Shown: piece by piece, positions 9,291 to 17,959 of the stretch
Position numbering within the stretch: the stretch's first letter is position 1
Layout of the letters: each line of letters opens with the position of its first letter
Translations under genes and position numbers: made by a program
Notes under the pieces: generated by a model
The model's input: the letters and a program-made list of their open reading frames with translations, nothing else
Databases searched by the model: none
Told to the model about the DNA's origin: nothing
Source of the DNA: Streptomyces sp. B21-083
GTDB lineage: Bacteria; Actinomycetota; Actinomycetes; Streptomycetales; Streptomycetaceae
Reading direction: 5' to 3'
NCBI RefSeq assembly: GCF_036898825.1
Contig: NZ_JARUND010000002.1
Location: 248,001 to 312,000, forward strand
DNA length: 64,000 nt

Positions 9291-10661
9291 TTACGGGTAG
9301 ACGTAGGTGTTGAGCGTGGCGACCGCCGAGGCGGAGTTTCCGAGGTCGTAGCGGTCCACGGCAAGGAAGTTGGGCTTCTTGCGGGCGGCGGGCCGGCAGA
9401 ACCGCTGGGCCCGGTCGGCGAGTTTGGTGTTGTCGGTCGCCGCCGTGTTGGCGATCGCCACGTCCCGGAAGTGGTTCATGACGAAGAGGGGTGTGAAGGC
9501 GCCCTCGGTGCGGGTGAGCGGGGTGTTGGAGTCGGCGCCGTACCAGCGGCTGTAGCAGGACCAGTCGGAGGTGCCGAGGCCGCCGCCCATGGACCAGTAG
9601 TTCTCGACGGTCCACTCGCGCTGGTACATCACCCCGAAGGTGTCCCGGGTGAGCCCGGCGGCCTGGTCGGCGGAGCGGCTGTGGTCGGTGAAGATGAGCA
9701 GCCGGTCGTTGGCGGCGATCAGGTCGGCGACCTTCGGCCAGCCGTTCTGCCGGACGCCGGTCTGGTCGGGACGGTAGAGGACGTCCGACAGGCCGTTGAC
9801 GCGGGCGAGTTCGCCGCGCAGGACGCCCGGGTCGACGTAGTCCTCCAGGAAGACGGTGACCACCTGGGTGGGGTTCTGCTTGAGGAAGTCGACCATGCGC
9901 TGGAGGTCGACCCAGAGGGCGACGGGGCTGCCGACGAGGGTGCAGCTGTTGTGGCAGAGGATCGCACCGTCGGGGGTCTGGTGGATGTCCAGCATGAACC
10001 CGCGTACACCGTCGGTGAGTTGCTGGTTGATGCCACGTGACTGGTTGGGGACGAAGTTGACGAAGGGCGGGGCGAAGCCGCCGTCGACACCGTTGGCGTA
10101 GGCGTTGTGGGCGGTGAGGAACGTGACCTGGTCCAGGGTGCGTTGGTCGGCGGGCGGCATCGGGGCGACGGTGGGGGCGACCGGGGTGAGGTACCAGGCG
10201 GCCAACCCGCCCGAGCCGCCGATGGCCAGCTGGTCGGGGTAGTTGGCGCCGGACGGCTTGGCGGCGACCGTCAGATAACGGGTGGTCCCCGGCGCCTTGA
10301 GGGTGTACTGGTCGGTGCCGGACGGGGTGATCTCCCAGGCCGCGTCGGCGCTGGTGCAGGCGACGGTCCTGGCGTTGTCACCGGAGCGGCCGAGACAGCT
10401 GCCCGCGGTATCGGTGCTCTCCAGGAGGTAGGAGGTTCCGCTCGCGCGCAGCGTCCACTGCTGGTGGTCCTCGTTGCCCTTGGGCCTGTGCTGTTCGACG
10501 GCTCCGGCGTCGTCGGCGGCGTTGAGTCCGGTGGTCGCGCTCTGGAGGTAGTAGGTCCCGGCGGTCGGGTCGGCGGCGGCCAGGGCGGGCGGTGCGGGCG
10601 CGGCAACTGCCGCCGCCAGTGCGGCTGTTGCGGTGAGCAGTGCGGTGCGGGGGGTCGGCAT
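9291..10661 (-). CDS. Secreted phosphatidylinositol-specific phospholipase C-like protein with ricin-type lectin domain
   Basis: A 456-residue exported protein. Residues 1-30 are a signal peptide ending ALAAAD. A beta-trefoil region follows (about 35-165, with QQWTL and repeated TYYLQ/SYLLES strands). The C-terminal 280 residues are a PI-PLC X-type TIM barrel: FLTAHNAYANG and MLDIHQTPDGAILCHNSC carry the two catalytic His. Such enzymes cleave inositol phospholipids or GPI-like lipids outside the cell, and the lectin domain would anchor it to glycans. ATG 10661 is favoured because AAGGG lies 7 bases upstream; ATG 10676 lacks a site. Transcribed alone. Confidence 0.85.
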   Translation of the reverse strand: MPTPRTALLTATAALAAAVAAPAPPALAAADPTAGTYYLQSATTGLNAADDAGAVEQHRPKGNEDHQQWTLRASGTSYLLESTDTAGSCLGRSGDNARTVACTSADAAWEITPSGTDQYTLKAPGTTRYLTVAAKPSGANYPDQLAIGGSGGLAAWYLTPVAPTVAPMPPADQRTLDQVTFLTAHNAYANGVDGGFAPPFVNFVPNQSRGINQQLTDGVRGFMLDIHQTPDGAILCHNSCTLVGSPVALWVDLQRMVDFLKQNPTQVVTVFLEDYVDPGVLRGELARVNGLSDVLYRPDQTGVRQNGWPKVADLIAANDRLLIFTDHSRSADQAAGLTRDTFGVMYQREWTVENYWSMGGGLGTSDWSCYSRWYGADSNTPLTRTEGAFTPLFVMNHFRDVAIANTAATDNTKLADRAQRFCRPAARKKPNFLAVDRYDLGNSASAVATLNTYVYP

Positions 10662-10737
10662 GTACGGGCCCTTCATGAACTCGGCGCATCGACGACGCGC
10701 TCGGCAGGGGCATGACATCACGAAGCCCGGCATGAAG

Positions 10738-11265
10738 TCAGCACACCCGGCACACCCGCCTCCGCGCCATGCCGGCGAGGGTGTCGTCGGCGGTTCGCAC
10801 GACGGTCGCGCCAGCCGGGGTGCCGGTTCCTTCGGCGAGGTCCGCGAGCAGCTGGGCGTCCTTGCGCAGCAGCGGTAGGGCGGCGATCCGGTCGCGGTTG
10901 CCACCGGCCGCGGCGACCCGGCCCAGCGCGAAACTCACCCCGCTGCCGTGCGCGATGACGTGGGCGAGACCGGTTGGGTCCACGTCGAGGGTGCACCCGA
11001 GGGCGAGTACGTCGGCGGAGGCGGCGCAGCCCGGCCAGCACCCCCTCGTCGTCGGCGTTGACCTCCTCGACGTCCGCGGAGTCACCGACGCAGACGTTCA
11101 CGAGGTCACTTGCGGCGGCCAACACGGCTGCGGAGACAGCACGTTGAGCAGAGGTCGCGGCGAACGGGGTGAGCGAGGCAGGTCTCCTCGCCCACAGCGT
11201 CGTCGTGAACCCTGCGTCGACGATCCGCCGTGCCACGGGGCCGCCCTGACTCACGAGCCCGGTTC
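10738..11265 (-). pseudogene. Remnant of an NAD-binding beta-hydroxyacid dehydrogenase
   Basis: The 5' half encodes a Rossmann-fold start with the first glycine loop damaged (GLVSQGGPVARRIVDAGF) and continues through TTLWARRPASL to EEVNADDEGVLAGL. From about 11040 the homology jumps frame to ADVLALGCTLDVDPTGLAHV and IAHGSGVSFALGRVAAAGG, the C-terminal helical domain of 3-hydroxyisobutyrate-type dehydrogenases. Roughly 100 residues joining the domains, including the substrate loop, are missing. So this is an internally deleted, frameshifted gene that cannot make an enzyme. It has no intact start context. Confidence 0.75.
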
Positions 11266-11277
11266 ACCGCACCCGCG

Positions 11278-11835
11278 TCAACCGGTCTCCTGTCCCGCCG
11301 CTCCGATGACCGCCGGGTCCTCCGTCTTCGCGGCGGCTTCGGGACGCGCGGGCCGCCAGAACGTCGCCAGCAGCCCCGCTGTGGCCACCACGGCCACTCC
11401 GAGGGCGATGCCGCCTCCGGCCCAGCCGGTGACCTCGATGCCGGCGGCGTGGTCCAGGGAGACCTTGCCGGGCCCCAGTACCCCGAGCGCCAGCGAGATC
11501 GCGGCCAGCATCAGGACGTACTCGTAGCCGTCCTTGAACACGAAGAACCCGTTGGGCCGGTGGGCGAGGAGCCCCGCGACCAGCATCACCGAGACCACCG
11601 CCGCACAGGCCAGCGGGGTGAACAGGCCGAGGACCAGCAGCGCGCCCGCGCCGACCTCGGTGACCACGCTCATCCACGCCTGCAGCGTTCCGTGCCGCAG
11701 CCCGAGCCCGCCGAACCAGCGGGCCGTGCCCTCGATCTTTCCGCCGCCCCGCCAGTGGTTGAGCCCGTGCGCGATCATGATGGCGCCCAGGACCACTCTT
11801 ACGGCCAGCACCGCTACTGCTTCCGCGTTCGTCAA
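11278..11835 (-). CDS. DoxX family membrane protein
   Basis: A 185-residue integral membrane protein of the DoxX family with four transmembrane helices. The family hallmarks are present: RVVLGAIMIAHGLNHWRGGG (around residues 10-30), GALLVLGLFTPLACAAVVSVMLVA and KDGYEYVLMLAAISLALGVLGPGKVSLD. DoxX proteins take part in quinone-linked or thiosulfate-related redox reactions and redox stress in mycobacteria. TTG 11835 follows GGGGAG and removes a low-complexity N-terminal extension. The C-terminal tail is Ala/Glu-rich. It sits between two decayed genes and is itself intact. Confidence 0.82.
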   Translation of the reverse strand: MTNAEAVAVLAVRVVLGAIMIAHGLNHWRGGGKIEGTARWFGGLGLRHGTLQAWMSVVTEVGAGALLVLGLFTPLACAAVVSVMLVAGLLAHRPNGFFVFKDGYEYVLMLAAISLALGVLGPGKVSLDHAAGIEVTGWAGGGIALGVAVVATAGLLATFWRPARPEAAAKTEDPAVIGAAGQETG

Positions 11836-11959
11836 CTCGCTCTCCCCTGCTGCCGGGTGGCGACTTCCGCCGCCGCTGCCGCTTCCGCGCGTGCGAGCAC
11901 GCACTCCTCAACGAACCACAGCACCTTGAGGGGACAGGCCAAAGACGTCAACCCAATGC

Positions 11960-12130
11960 TCAAGTTATGTCCGCCGCCCGTCTGTTCGTCGACAAACCCC
12001 GCGCAGGTGGCGACCGCGCACCTGGCCCTGCTGAACCTTTTCACCGAGCTGCTGGAGCAGGCCGCCGAGGCGGGCAGCCCTCCTCATGCAGACCGTCATG
12101 TCCGCCGCGCAGACACACCTGACAGCTGAT
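11960..12130 (+). pseudogene. C-terminal fragment of a TetR-family regulator
   Basis: Three short stretches in three frames line up with the C-terminal domain of TetR regulators: MSAARLFVDKPRA, then QVATAHLALLNLFTELLEQA, then LLMQTVMSAAQTHLT. Frameshifts near 12000 and 12080 separate them and no DNA-binding domain is present upstream. It is a decayed relic. Its end overlaps the left arm of the terminator that follows. Confidence 0.6.
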
Positions 12131-12177
12131 CGCCCGTGGTGCCGAGAACGATGTTCTCGGCACCACGGGCGATCAGC
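12125..12177. terminator. Perfect 25-bp hairpin after the aldehyde dehydrogenase gene
   Basis: Positions 12125-12149 and 12153-12177 are exact inverted repeats with a GAT loop. The hairpin is 29 bases beyond the stop of the aldehyde dehydrogenase and is most likely its terminator. No U-tract follows. Confidence 0.8.
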
Positions 12178-12205
12178 GTCCCGGCCGCGGCCGGGCTTGT
12201 CCGTT

Positions 12206-13531
12206 TCAGCTCAGCGGCTTCGCCAGTACCGCCTTGCGGTGACTGAACGTCTCGATCGAGTAACGACCGTGGTAGTTGCCCATCCCGCTCTCCCCCACCC
12301 CGCCGAACGGCAGGTCGGAGACGGTGAGATGGGCCAGCGGCAGGCCGTAGCCGACCGCGCCCGAGGACGTCTCGGCGGCGATCCGCTCCCGGGTCGTGCC
12401 GGACTCGGTGAACACGTACAGCGCGAGCGGCTTGTCGCGGTCGTTGATGAAGCCGATCGCGTCGTCCAGTGCGGGCACGGTGACGATCGGCAGGATCGGG
12501 CCGAAGATCTCCTCCCGCATCACGGGCGAGGCGGGGTCGACATCGGCGAGGACGGTCGGCGCGATGTACTTCGTCGCACGGTCCTTGACTCCGCCGGTGA
12601 CGACCCGCCCCGAGTCGAGCAGCCCGCCGAGCCGGTCGAAGTGACGCTCGTTCACGATCCGGCCGTACTCGGTGGAGGTGGCCGGGTCCGCGCCGAACAG
12701 GTTCTCGACGGCCTTGGCGAGCGCGGGCTCCAGCGCGGCGGCGGTCTCCGGATCGGTCAGGACGTAGTCGGGGGCGACACAGGTCTGGCCGGCGTTGAGG
12801 AACTTGCCCTTGACGAGCCGGTCGGCGACGACGTCCACATCGATGCCGGTGTCCACGAACGCCGGGGACTTGCCGCCGAGTTCGAGGGCGACCGGGGTGA
12901 GGTGCTCGGCGGCGGCGCGCATCACGATACGGCCGACCATGCCGTTGCCGGTGTAGAAGATGTGGTCGAAGCGCTCGGCCAGCAGGGCCGTGGTCTCCGG
13001 GACGCCGCCCTCGACGACGGCGACCGCGTCCGTGTCCAGGTACTGCGGCAGCAGCCGGGCCACGGCCTCGGAGGTGGCGGGAGCCAGCTCGCTCGGCTTG
13101 ACCACGACCGCGTTACCGGCGGCCAGCGCGCCGACGACCGGGGTCAGCAGGAGCTGGACCGGATAGTTCCAGGGGGCGATGACCAGGACGACACCCAGCG
13201 GGTCGTACTGCGTCCAGGCGGTGGCGTCGGCGCCGAGGCGCTCGGGGACCGGCGCGGGCTCGGGGCGCAGCCAGCCGTCGAGGTGGTCGAGGGTGTGGTC
13301 GATCTCCCGGATCGTGAAGTCGATCTCCGTACGGTAGGCCTCGGTCGAGCTCTTTCCGAGGTCCGCGTGGAGTGCGGCGGCCACGTCCTTGCCGTGCTCC
13401 GTGAGCAGTTCGCGCAGTCGGCCGAGCTGGGCCTTGCGCCACTCGACGGGCTTGGTACGGCCCGTACGGAAGGTCGCGCGCAGGCGCGCCACGATGTTGG
13501 CGGGCTGCTCGGGGGACGTGGGGTGGTTCAC
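12206..13531 (-). CDS. Aldehyde dehydrogenase, class 3-like
   Basis: A 441-residue NAD(P)-dependent aldehyde dehydrogenase of the short class 3 type (fatty aldehyde/coniferyl aldehyde group). The general base Glu217 (LELGGKSP) and nucleophile Cys251 (NAGQTCVAPDY) are present, as are the cofactor segment VLVIAPWNYPVQLLLTP and VVVKPSELAP. It oxidises aldehydes to acids in the cytosol; the physiological substrate is not evident. The C-terminus ends SHRKAVLAKP, close to the class-3 HRKxxL ending. A strong hairpin terminates it. Upstream, 13600-13690 is AT-rich and contains an inverted repeat. Confidence 0.9.
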   Translation of the reverse strand: MNHPTSPEQPANIVARLRATFRTGRTKPVEWRKAQLGRLRELLTEHGKDVAAALHADLGKSSTEAYRTEIDFTIREIDHTLDHLDGWLRPEPAPVPERLGADATAWTQYDPLGVVLVIAPWNYPVQLLLTPVVGALAAGNAVVVKPSELAPATSEAVARLLPQYLDTDAVAVVEGGVPETTALLAERFDHIFYTGNGMVGRIVMRAAAEHLTPVALELGGKSPAFVDTGIDVDVVADRLVKGKFLNAGQTCVAPDYVLTDPETAAALEPALAKAVENLFGADPATSTEYGRIVNERHFDRLGGLLDSGRVVTGGVKDRATKYIAPTVLADVDPASPVMREEIFGPILPIVTVPALDDAIGFINDRDKPLALYVFTESGTTRERIAAETSSGAVGYGLPLAHLTVSDLPFGGVGESGMGNYHGRYSIETFSHRKAVLAKPLS

Positions 13532-13643
13532 GGTGCCTCGCTCACGGTGGAATCATGCGATGGTCTCGGGCGCGGAAGGCCGGCTCGATGTACTCGACGT
13601 ACGTGCCAACCTGCCACACGGCAAAGTATATTCCACATACACG

Positions 13644-13663
13644 AAGATAACTTTGAGTATCTT
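13644..13663. promoter_or_regulatory. Inverted repeat in the aldehyde dehydrogenase upstream region
   Basis: AAGATA-N8-TATCTT lies in an AT-rich stretch between the dehydrogenase start and the convergent-side YCII gene. The spacing resembles a TetR-family operator, but no intact TetR gene is adjacent; a decayed one is at 11960-12130. Confidence 0.35.
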
Positions 13664-13694
13664 TCACACTACCCAAAGCATCAACGCCGATCCG

Positions 13695-14048
13695 TCAGTC
13701 GTCGACCTCGCCCAGGAACGGACGGACCTCGACCGGCAGGGTCGTCGCCAGTGCGGCCTTGCGGCCCCACTCCAGGGCGGCGTCGAGGTCTGGCGCCATG
13801 AGAAGGCAGATCCCGCCGAGGAACTCCTTGTTCTCGGCGTAGGGCCCGTCGATCACCTCGACCTCGTCACCCACGGGCCGCACCACCGTCGCCGCGTCCG
13901 GGCGGTGCAGTCCGCCCGCGAAGACCCACGCCCCGGCGTCCCGCAACTCCTCGTGGAAGACGCTCAGCCTGTGGTTGATCTCCACCATCGTCTCGGGCGC
14001 GGACGGTTCGCCGACCGGCTTCATGGCGCTGAGCAGGTAGTACTTCAT
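13695..14048 (-). CDS. YCII-related (DGPF) domain protein
   Basis: A 117-residue YCII/DGPF domain protein, start MKYYLLSAMKP, with the diagnostic DGPYAENKEFLGGICLL block around residues 66-82. The fold is ferredoxin-like with a conserved His/Asp pair; the family often accompanies ECF sigma factors, although none is adjacent here. GGAGG lies 5-6 bases before ATG 14048. The function of the family is unproven. It is divergent from the acyl-CoA dehydrogenase-like gene. Confidence 0.85.
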   Translation of the reverse strand: MKYYLLSAMKPVGEPSAPETMVEINHRLSVFHEELRDAGAWVFAGGLHRPDAATVVRPVGDEVEVIDGPYAENKEFLGGICLLMAPDLDAALEWGRKAALATTLPVEVRPFLGEVDD

Positions 14049-14146
14049 CGCGTCCTCCTGGGCATCATCACTCTGCCCCATCTCCTACACGAAGGGAGCA
14101 CCTCTGTAGAGACACAACGCACCGCGACACCAGGAGAATCCTCCCC

Positions 14147-15193
14147 ATGACCGCCACAGCGCATCCGCTCGTCACCGTCGCCCGCCGGCTCGCCGTCGAG
14201 GTCCTGGCCCCGCAGGCGAGCCGGGTCGACCAGGAAGGTGTACCCGCGAGCAGCATCAAGGCGATCAAGCGGGCGGGGCTGCTCGGGGTGAGCGCACCGA
14301 AGGAGTACGGGGGTGCGGGCGCGCCCGCCTCGGTCGCCCGGGAGGTCGCCGAGATCCTGGCCGGGGCCTGCTGTTCGACCTGGTTCGTGCAGACCCAGCA
14401 CCACACCCCGGTAGCCATGCTGACAGAGTCTCAGTTCCCGGTGCGGGAGCGCCTGTTGGGCCCGCTGTCGACGGGCGCCCTGTTGTCCGGCATCGCGTAC
14501 GCGCATCTGCGGTCCTTCCCTCGCGTGCCCGTACGGGTCGGATACGAGCGCGGCGGCTGGCGCTTCGACGGGACGGTCCCCTGGTACACGGGCTGGGGGC
14601 TGAACGACGTCATGCTGCTCGCGGGGCTGTCGGACACGGACGAGGTGGTGTTCGCCTTCGCCGACGCCCGCGAGCAGTCGGGGCTGCGCGCCTCGCCGCC
14701 CATGCGGCTGGCCGCACTCACGGCCGCCCGAACGGTGTCCCTGGAGCTGAAGGGCCTGCGCCTGCCGGAGGAAGCGGTCGTCCTGCGCATGCCGCGCGAG
14801 AAGTTCGCCCTCGTCGACCTGCCCCGGGCCACCAACACGAACCCGGCCGTGTTCGGGGTGGCATACGCGGCCCTCGATCTCCTCGCCGTCCACCCGGGCG
14901 CCACGGCGACCGCGCGCTCACTGCGCACCCGCCTGGACGCCGTACGCCGTGGCGCGTACGCCCTCACGGACCACCGCCGGCCGCAGGAGCACATCGCGGA
15001 CCGGCTGGCGCTCAAGACCCGGGCGTACGAGCTGATGCGCACGGCGACGACCGCGGCGGTCGTGGCCGGGGGCGGCCGGTCCATGAACCTCGACAGCCCG
15101 GCCCAACGCCTCGCCCGCGAGGGCCTGTTCCTGCTGGTACAGGGCCAGACGACAGACGTACGCGACACCCACCTCGCCGCCCTGGCCGACTAG
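14147..15193 (+). CDS. Acyl-CoA dehydrogenase family protein (hydroxylase-like branch)
   Basis: A 348-residue flavoprotein of the acyl-CoA dehydrogenase superfamily. The N-terminal helical part (residues 1-95), the middle beta domain (IAYAHLRSFPRVPVRV, WRFDGTVPWYTGWG) and the C-terminal helical bundle (about 220-348) are recognisable. The sequence is closer to the reduced-flavin-dependent hydroxylase branch, which has no catalytic Glu, than to true beta-oxidation enzymes; the substrate is unknown. It ends LVQGQTTDVRDTHL, a natural family ending, so the gene seems whole although a truncated insertion sequence abuts its stop codon. The start ATG has AGGAG 8 bases upstream. Confidence 0.8.
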   Translation: MTATAHPLVTVARRLAVEVLAPQASRVDQEGVPASSIKAIKRAGLLGVSAPKEYGGAGAPASVAREVAEILAGACCSTWFVQTQHHTPVAMLTESQFPVRERLLGPLSTGALLSGIAYAHLRSFPRVPVRVGYERGGWRFDGTVPWYTGWGLNDVMLLAGLSDTDEVVFAFADAREQSGLRASPPMRLAALTAARTVSLELKGLRLPEEAVVLRMPREKFALVDLPRATNTNPAVFGVAYAALDLLAVHPGATATARSLRTRLDAVRRGAYALTDHRRPQEHIADRLALKTRAYELMRTATTAAVVAGGGRSMNLDSPAQRLAREGLFLLVQGQTTDVRDTHLAALAD

Positions 15194-15941
15194 GAGGACG
15201 TGGGCGAAGTCGCGGGCGCGGTAGCAGGCGCCGTTGTCGGTCACGATCCGCTCGATCCTGGTGATCCCGTGGGCGGCGAAGAACGCCTTGGCCCGGTTGA
15301 CGAACCCGATCGCTGTCCTGGCCTTCTCGTCGGGGAGTGCCTCGGTGTAGGCGAGGCGGGTGTGCCCGTCCACGGCCGAGTGCAGGTACGCGTACCCGGC
15401 CTTGGCGCCCCTGGCCTTGGCCCGGTCCGTGGCCTTCGCCTGCTCGCTGCCGCGGCCGTGGGCACGCCAGCCGCCGCCGTCGGGAATCCTGCCGGCCTTC
15501 TTCACGTCCACGAGGCCATGTGCCCGGGCCTGCGGGCGTGGATCTTCTGCGGCTCGCGGTTCGTCTCGCCGTTGGGGTCGATGAACTTCCGTCGGTTCAG
15601 CCCCAGCGCGGCGAGGTGGCGGTGACCGTCCGGCGGGAGATGGGTATGCCGTCGGCGGCGAGCTCGAACGCGATCCGGGCCGCGGGCCACTTGCGCTCCC
15701 GCCGCAGCGCCCCGATCCTCGTGATCACCCGGTAAGGGGTCCCTGTCGGTTGGCGGTGCGGTGCGCTGGAGCGGTCGAGCAGGCCCAGTTCCCCGTACCG
15801 CCGGTACCGGTTGACCCATTTGGAAGCACACGCGCGCGAGATGCCCATCTCCGCGGCGACGTGTGCGATGGGGCGGGTCTTGCAGCGTTCGATGAGACGG
15901 CGGCGTCCTTCGACGGTCAGCGGAGCGTTGCGGTGGGACAA
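15194..15941 (-). mobile_element. Truncated, frameshifted IS481-family transposase remnant
   Basis: The N-terminal helix-turn-helix domain begins at TTG 15941 (SHRNAPLTVEGRRRLIERC, then HVAAEMGISRACASKWVNRY). One base is missing near 15625, within the codons for RRTVT-RHLAALGLNRR. A second is missing near 15510, between GHMA and HVDVKKAGRIP. The catalytic DDE domain then continues with DVKKAGR (first Asp) and ERIVTDNGACYR (second Asp) and stops at DFAHVLL. The last third, with the catalytic Glu, is absent. The broken end lies at the stop of the acyl-CoA dehydrogenase gene. I found no intact terminal inverted repeats. The element is dead. Confidence 0.85.
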
Positions 15942-15990
15942 GAGATGTTCCTTGCTTCCGGAGGAGGGAGTGGCGGGAAGGGGTTGGGGC

Positions 15991-16977
15991 TCAGTGGTGC
16001 GCACGTTGGCGGAAGGCTATGAGTACGCCGGTGAGGGTGAGCGCGACGGGTATCAGGCTCATCGGCGTGGCGTGCCCGTGCGGGAGTGCCGCCTGGATCG
16101 CTCCGGCGGCGAGGACCTGTCCCGCGATGACAGAGAGTCCCAGAACGAGAACGCCGTGGACGCGGGCCAGCCAGGAGGCCAGAGCGACGAAGGCCGTGCC
16201 GAGCAGCCCGCCGACGTAGAGGCCGGCATCGCCGGGCATCCCGTTCAGGCTGCCTGCGGCAAGCAGGCTGACGGCGAAGGCGACGGTGAGTGTGGCCAGG
16301 CCGACGACCATGTTGTTCACGGTCGCGGCCCATGGGCCGACAACTCGGGCGATGCGCCCGTTGAGTGACTGCTGCACCGACAGGCCGGCCCCGGTGGCCA
16401 GCGGGATGGCGGCGGCCAGCACCGTTGCCCAGGCAACGCCTGCTGTGAGCTGCTCACTCGCGCCGATGCCCATGGCCGTGACGGCCAGGGCGGTTGCGAT
16501 GACGCGCGAGCGGCTGACGGCCTGTCGTCCTGAGGGGCTGAGGCCGATGTGGTCGAGGAACAGCGCGCTGCATGCTTGTCCCGCGGTGACGGCGATGCTG
16601 AACAGTGCCACCCCGATCATCGGGGTGAGTCCTTGGCTCGCGACAAAGCAGGCACCCAGCACTGCGCCTGAGGCCTCCCGAGGCCGCAGCCGCCTCTCCC
16701 GAAAGACTGCTGCGATTCCCGCCACCTCGCGCCGGCGGCCGGGCATGAGCGAGCTGACGGCCAGCAGCGTCAGCAGACTGACGCCGATACTGATAGCTCC
16801 TGCGGCGATGCCAGTGCGGGGCCCCGTGCCGAGCTGGGCGGCGAGGCGTCCGTTGACCTCGGACTGGGCTGCGAGGAGCCCTCCGGCGAACACCATCAGC
16901 GGCACGGACAGCACGCGGACCGCCCTGCCCGGCGCTGGGCGCGGCCCGTCAACGACCGTACGAGCAGCGGTGTTCAC
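15991..16977 (-). CDS. DMT-superfamily transporter, two YdcZ/DUF606 repeats
   Basis: A 328-residue membrane protein with about ten hydrophobic helices in two homologous halves. The first half has LAAQSEVNGRLAAQLGTGPRTG, the second SVQQSLNGRIARVVGPWAAT; the repeated Q-x-x-x-N-G-R-(L/I)-A is the DUF606 hallmark. The family belongs to the drug/metabolite transporter superfamily; substrates are mostly unknown. Its GTG start overlaps the stop of the dehydrogenase upstream (GTGA), so the two are translationally coupled. The pair likely exports or detoxifies a compound sensed by the divergent CGNR regulator. Confidence 0.85.
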   Translation of the reverse strand: MNTAARTVVDGPRPAPGRAVRVLSVPLMVFAGGLLAAQSEVNGRLAAQLGTGPRTGIAAGAISIGVSLLTLLAVSSLMPGRRREVAGIAAVFRERRLRPREASGAVLGACFVASQGLTPMIGVALFSIAVTAGQACSALFLDHIGLSPSGRQAVSRSRVIATALAVTAMGIGASEQLTAGVAWATVLAAAIPLATGAGLSVQQSLNGRIARVVGPWAATVNNMVVGLATLTVAFAVSLLAAGSLNGMPGDAGLYVGGLLGTAFVALASWLARVHGVLVLGLSVIAGQVLAAGAIQAALPHGHATPMSLIPVALTLTGVLIAFRQRAHH

Positions 16978-17837
16978 CGCGGCTGCTGCTCCGCAATCAC
17001 AGCCCAGTCGTCCATTGCGCGGCCGTCGGCGATCGCCTGGTCGAACACGCCTCTGAGCAGTTCACCGAACGGCAGGGAGACCGCCTGACCGGCTGCTGCA
17101 GCGAGGGCGAGGTGGAGGTCCTTGCGTCCAAGTGCTGTGGTGAACCCGGCCGGCTGGTATCTGCGCTGCGCGATCATTGACCCATATCCGGAGTAGACGG
17201 GTCCGGGAAAGAGTGTCGAGGCCAGCAGTTCGACGAACTGACCCGGGTCGGCGCCGGCCGCGTCGGCGACGCTGACCGCCTCGCCGAGCGACTGAATCAC
17301 GCAGGCGATCAGGTAGTTGCCCAGGACCTTGGCGGTGTTGGCCTGCTCGGGCCGCTCGCCCAGGCGCCAGGTGCGCGATCCGATCGCGTCGAAGAACGGC
17401 TGGACCCGGTCGATGAGCCCGGGCTCTCCTGCGGCGAGGATGTTCAGCGCACCGGCCTCCGCGACGCTGACCCGGCCGAACACCGGGGCGGCAACATATC
17501 CGATCCCGTGCGCAGCGTGCGCCTCTGCGGCCCGGCGGGCCAGCCCGACGCTCACCGTAGCCACGTTGACGTGCACCACCCCAGGCCGGGCCTGTCCGAG
17601 GACCCCGGAGTCGAGGAAGACCTCCGCGAAGGCGGTGTCGTCGGACAGGACCGAGAACGCCACCGGGCACCGGAGGGCCTCCGCAACGGATGCGACGTGG
17701 AGGGCGCCGGCCTCCGCGAGCTCCTCCGCAGGCCCCGCTGAACGGTTCCACACCACAGTCTCCAGGCCTGCCCGCACCAGATTGCGCGCGATCGCCCGCC
17801 CCATACCGCCCAGACCAATGACCGCAACCTCGCCCAT
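16974..17837 (-). CDS. NAD(P)-dependent beta-hydroxyacid dehydrogenase/imine reductase family protein
   Basis: A 287-residue two-domain dehydrogenase. The Rossmann motif is VIGLGGMGRAIARNLVRAG and the second cofactor strand VVWNRS. The HVNVATVSVGLARRAAEAH segment replaces the usual substrate signature D-x-P-V-S-G. KVLGNYLIACV, at the place of the catalytic Lys region (normally KxxNN), has Lys and Asn kept. The replaced catalytic residues and the C-terminal domain fit the imine reductase-like branch; true substrate unknown. ATG 17837 starts the glycine loop directly. It is coupled to the transporter and faces a CGNR regulator across duplicated operators. Confidence 0.82.
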   Translation of the reverse strand: MGEVAVIGLGGMGRAIARNLVRAGLETVVWNRSAGPAEELAEAGALHVASVAEALRCPVAFSVLSDDTAFAEVFLDSGVLGQARPGVVHVNVATVSVGLARRAAEAHAAHGIGYVAAPVFGRVSVAEAGALNILAAGEPGLIDRVQPFFDAIGSRTWRLGERPEQANTAKVLGNYLIACVIQSLGEAVSVADAAGADPGQFVELLASTLFPGPVYSGYGSMIAQRRYQPAGFTTALGRKDLHLALAAAAGQAVSLPFGELLRGVFDQAIADGRAMDDWAVIAEQQPR

Positions 17838-17848
17838 CGCAACCTCCG

Positions 17849-17922
17849 ACAATGTGAACCGTCTAAGACGGTTCACATTGTGGCGCGAGTCGACGCCCTT
17901 GTCGAACTGGCTAAGATGGTTC
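17849..17922. promoter_or_regulatory. Two copies of a 19-bp operator in a divergent promoter
   Basis: Site 1 (core 17856-17874) is the centre of a near-perfect palindrome with 16-base arms, 17849-17864 and 17866-17881. Site 2 (17904-17922) matches the core at 16 of 19 positions: GAAC-N3-CTAAGA-N-GGTTC. The starts of the two sites are 48 bases apart. They lie between the dehydrogenase/transporter pair and the CGNR regulator, so one protein binding both could control both directions. That this protein is the CGNR regulator is inference. Confidence 0.75.
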
Positions 17923-17959
17923 AAATAGATCCAAGGTGATACCTGCGGAAGGGGGGACC

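Noticed and set aside
11832-12044. A 70-codon minus-strand frame beside the DoxX gene
   Set aside because: No ribosome site and no recognised family; it overlaps the TetR relic, whose similarity is clearer.
12086-13801. A 571-codon plus-strand frame opposite the aldehyde dehydrogenase
   Set aside because: Antisense shadow; only its first 20 codons matter, as part of the TetR relic.
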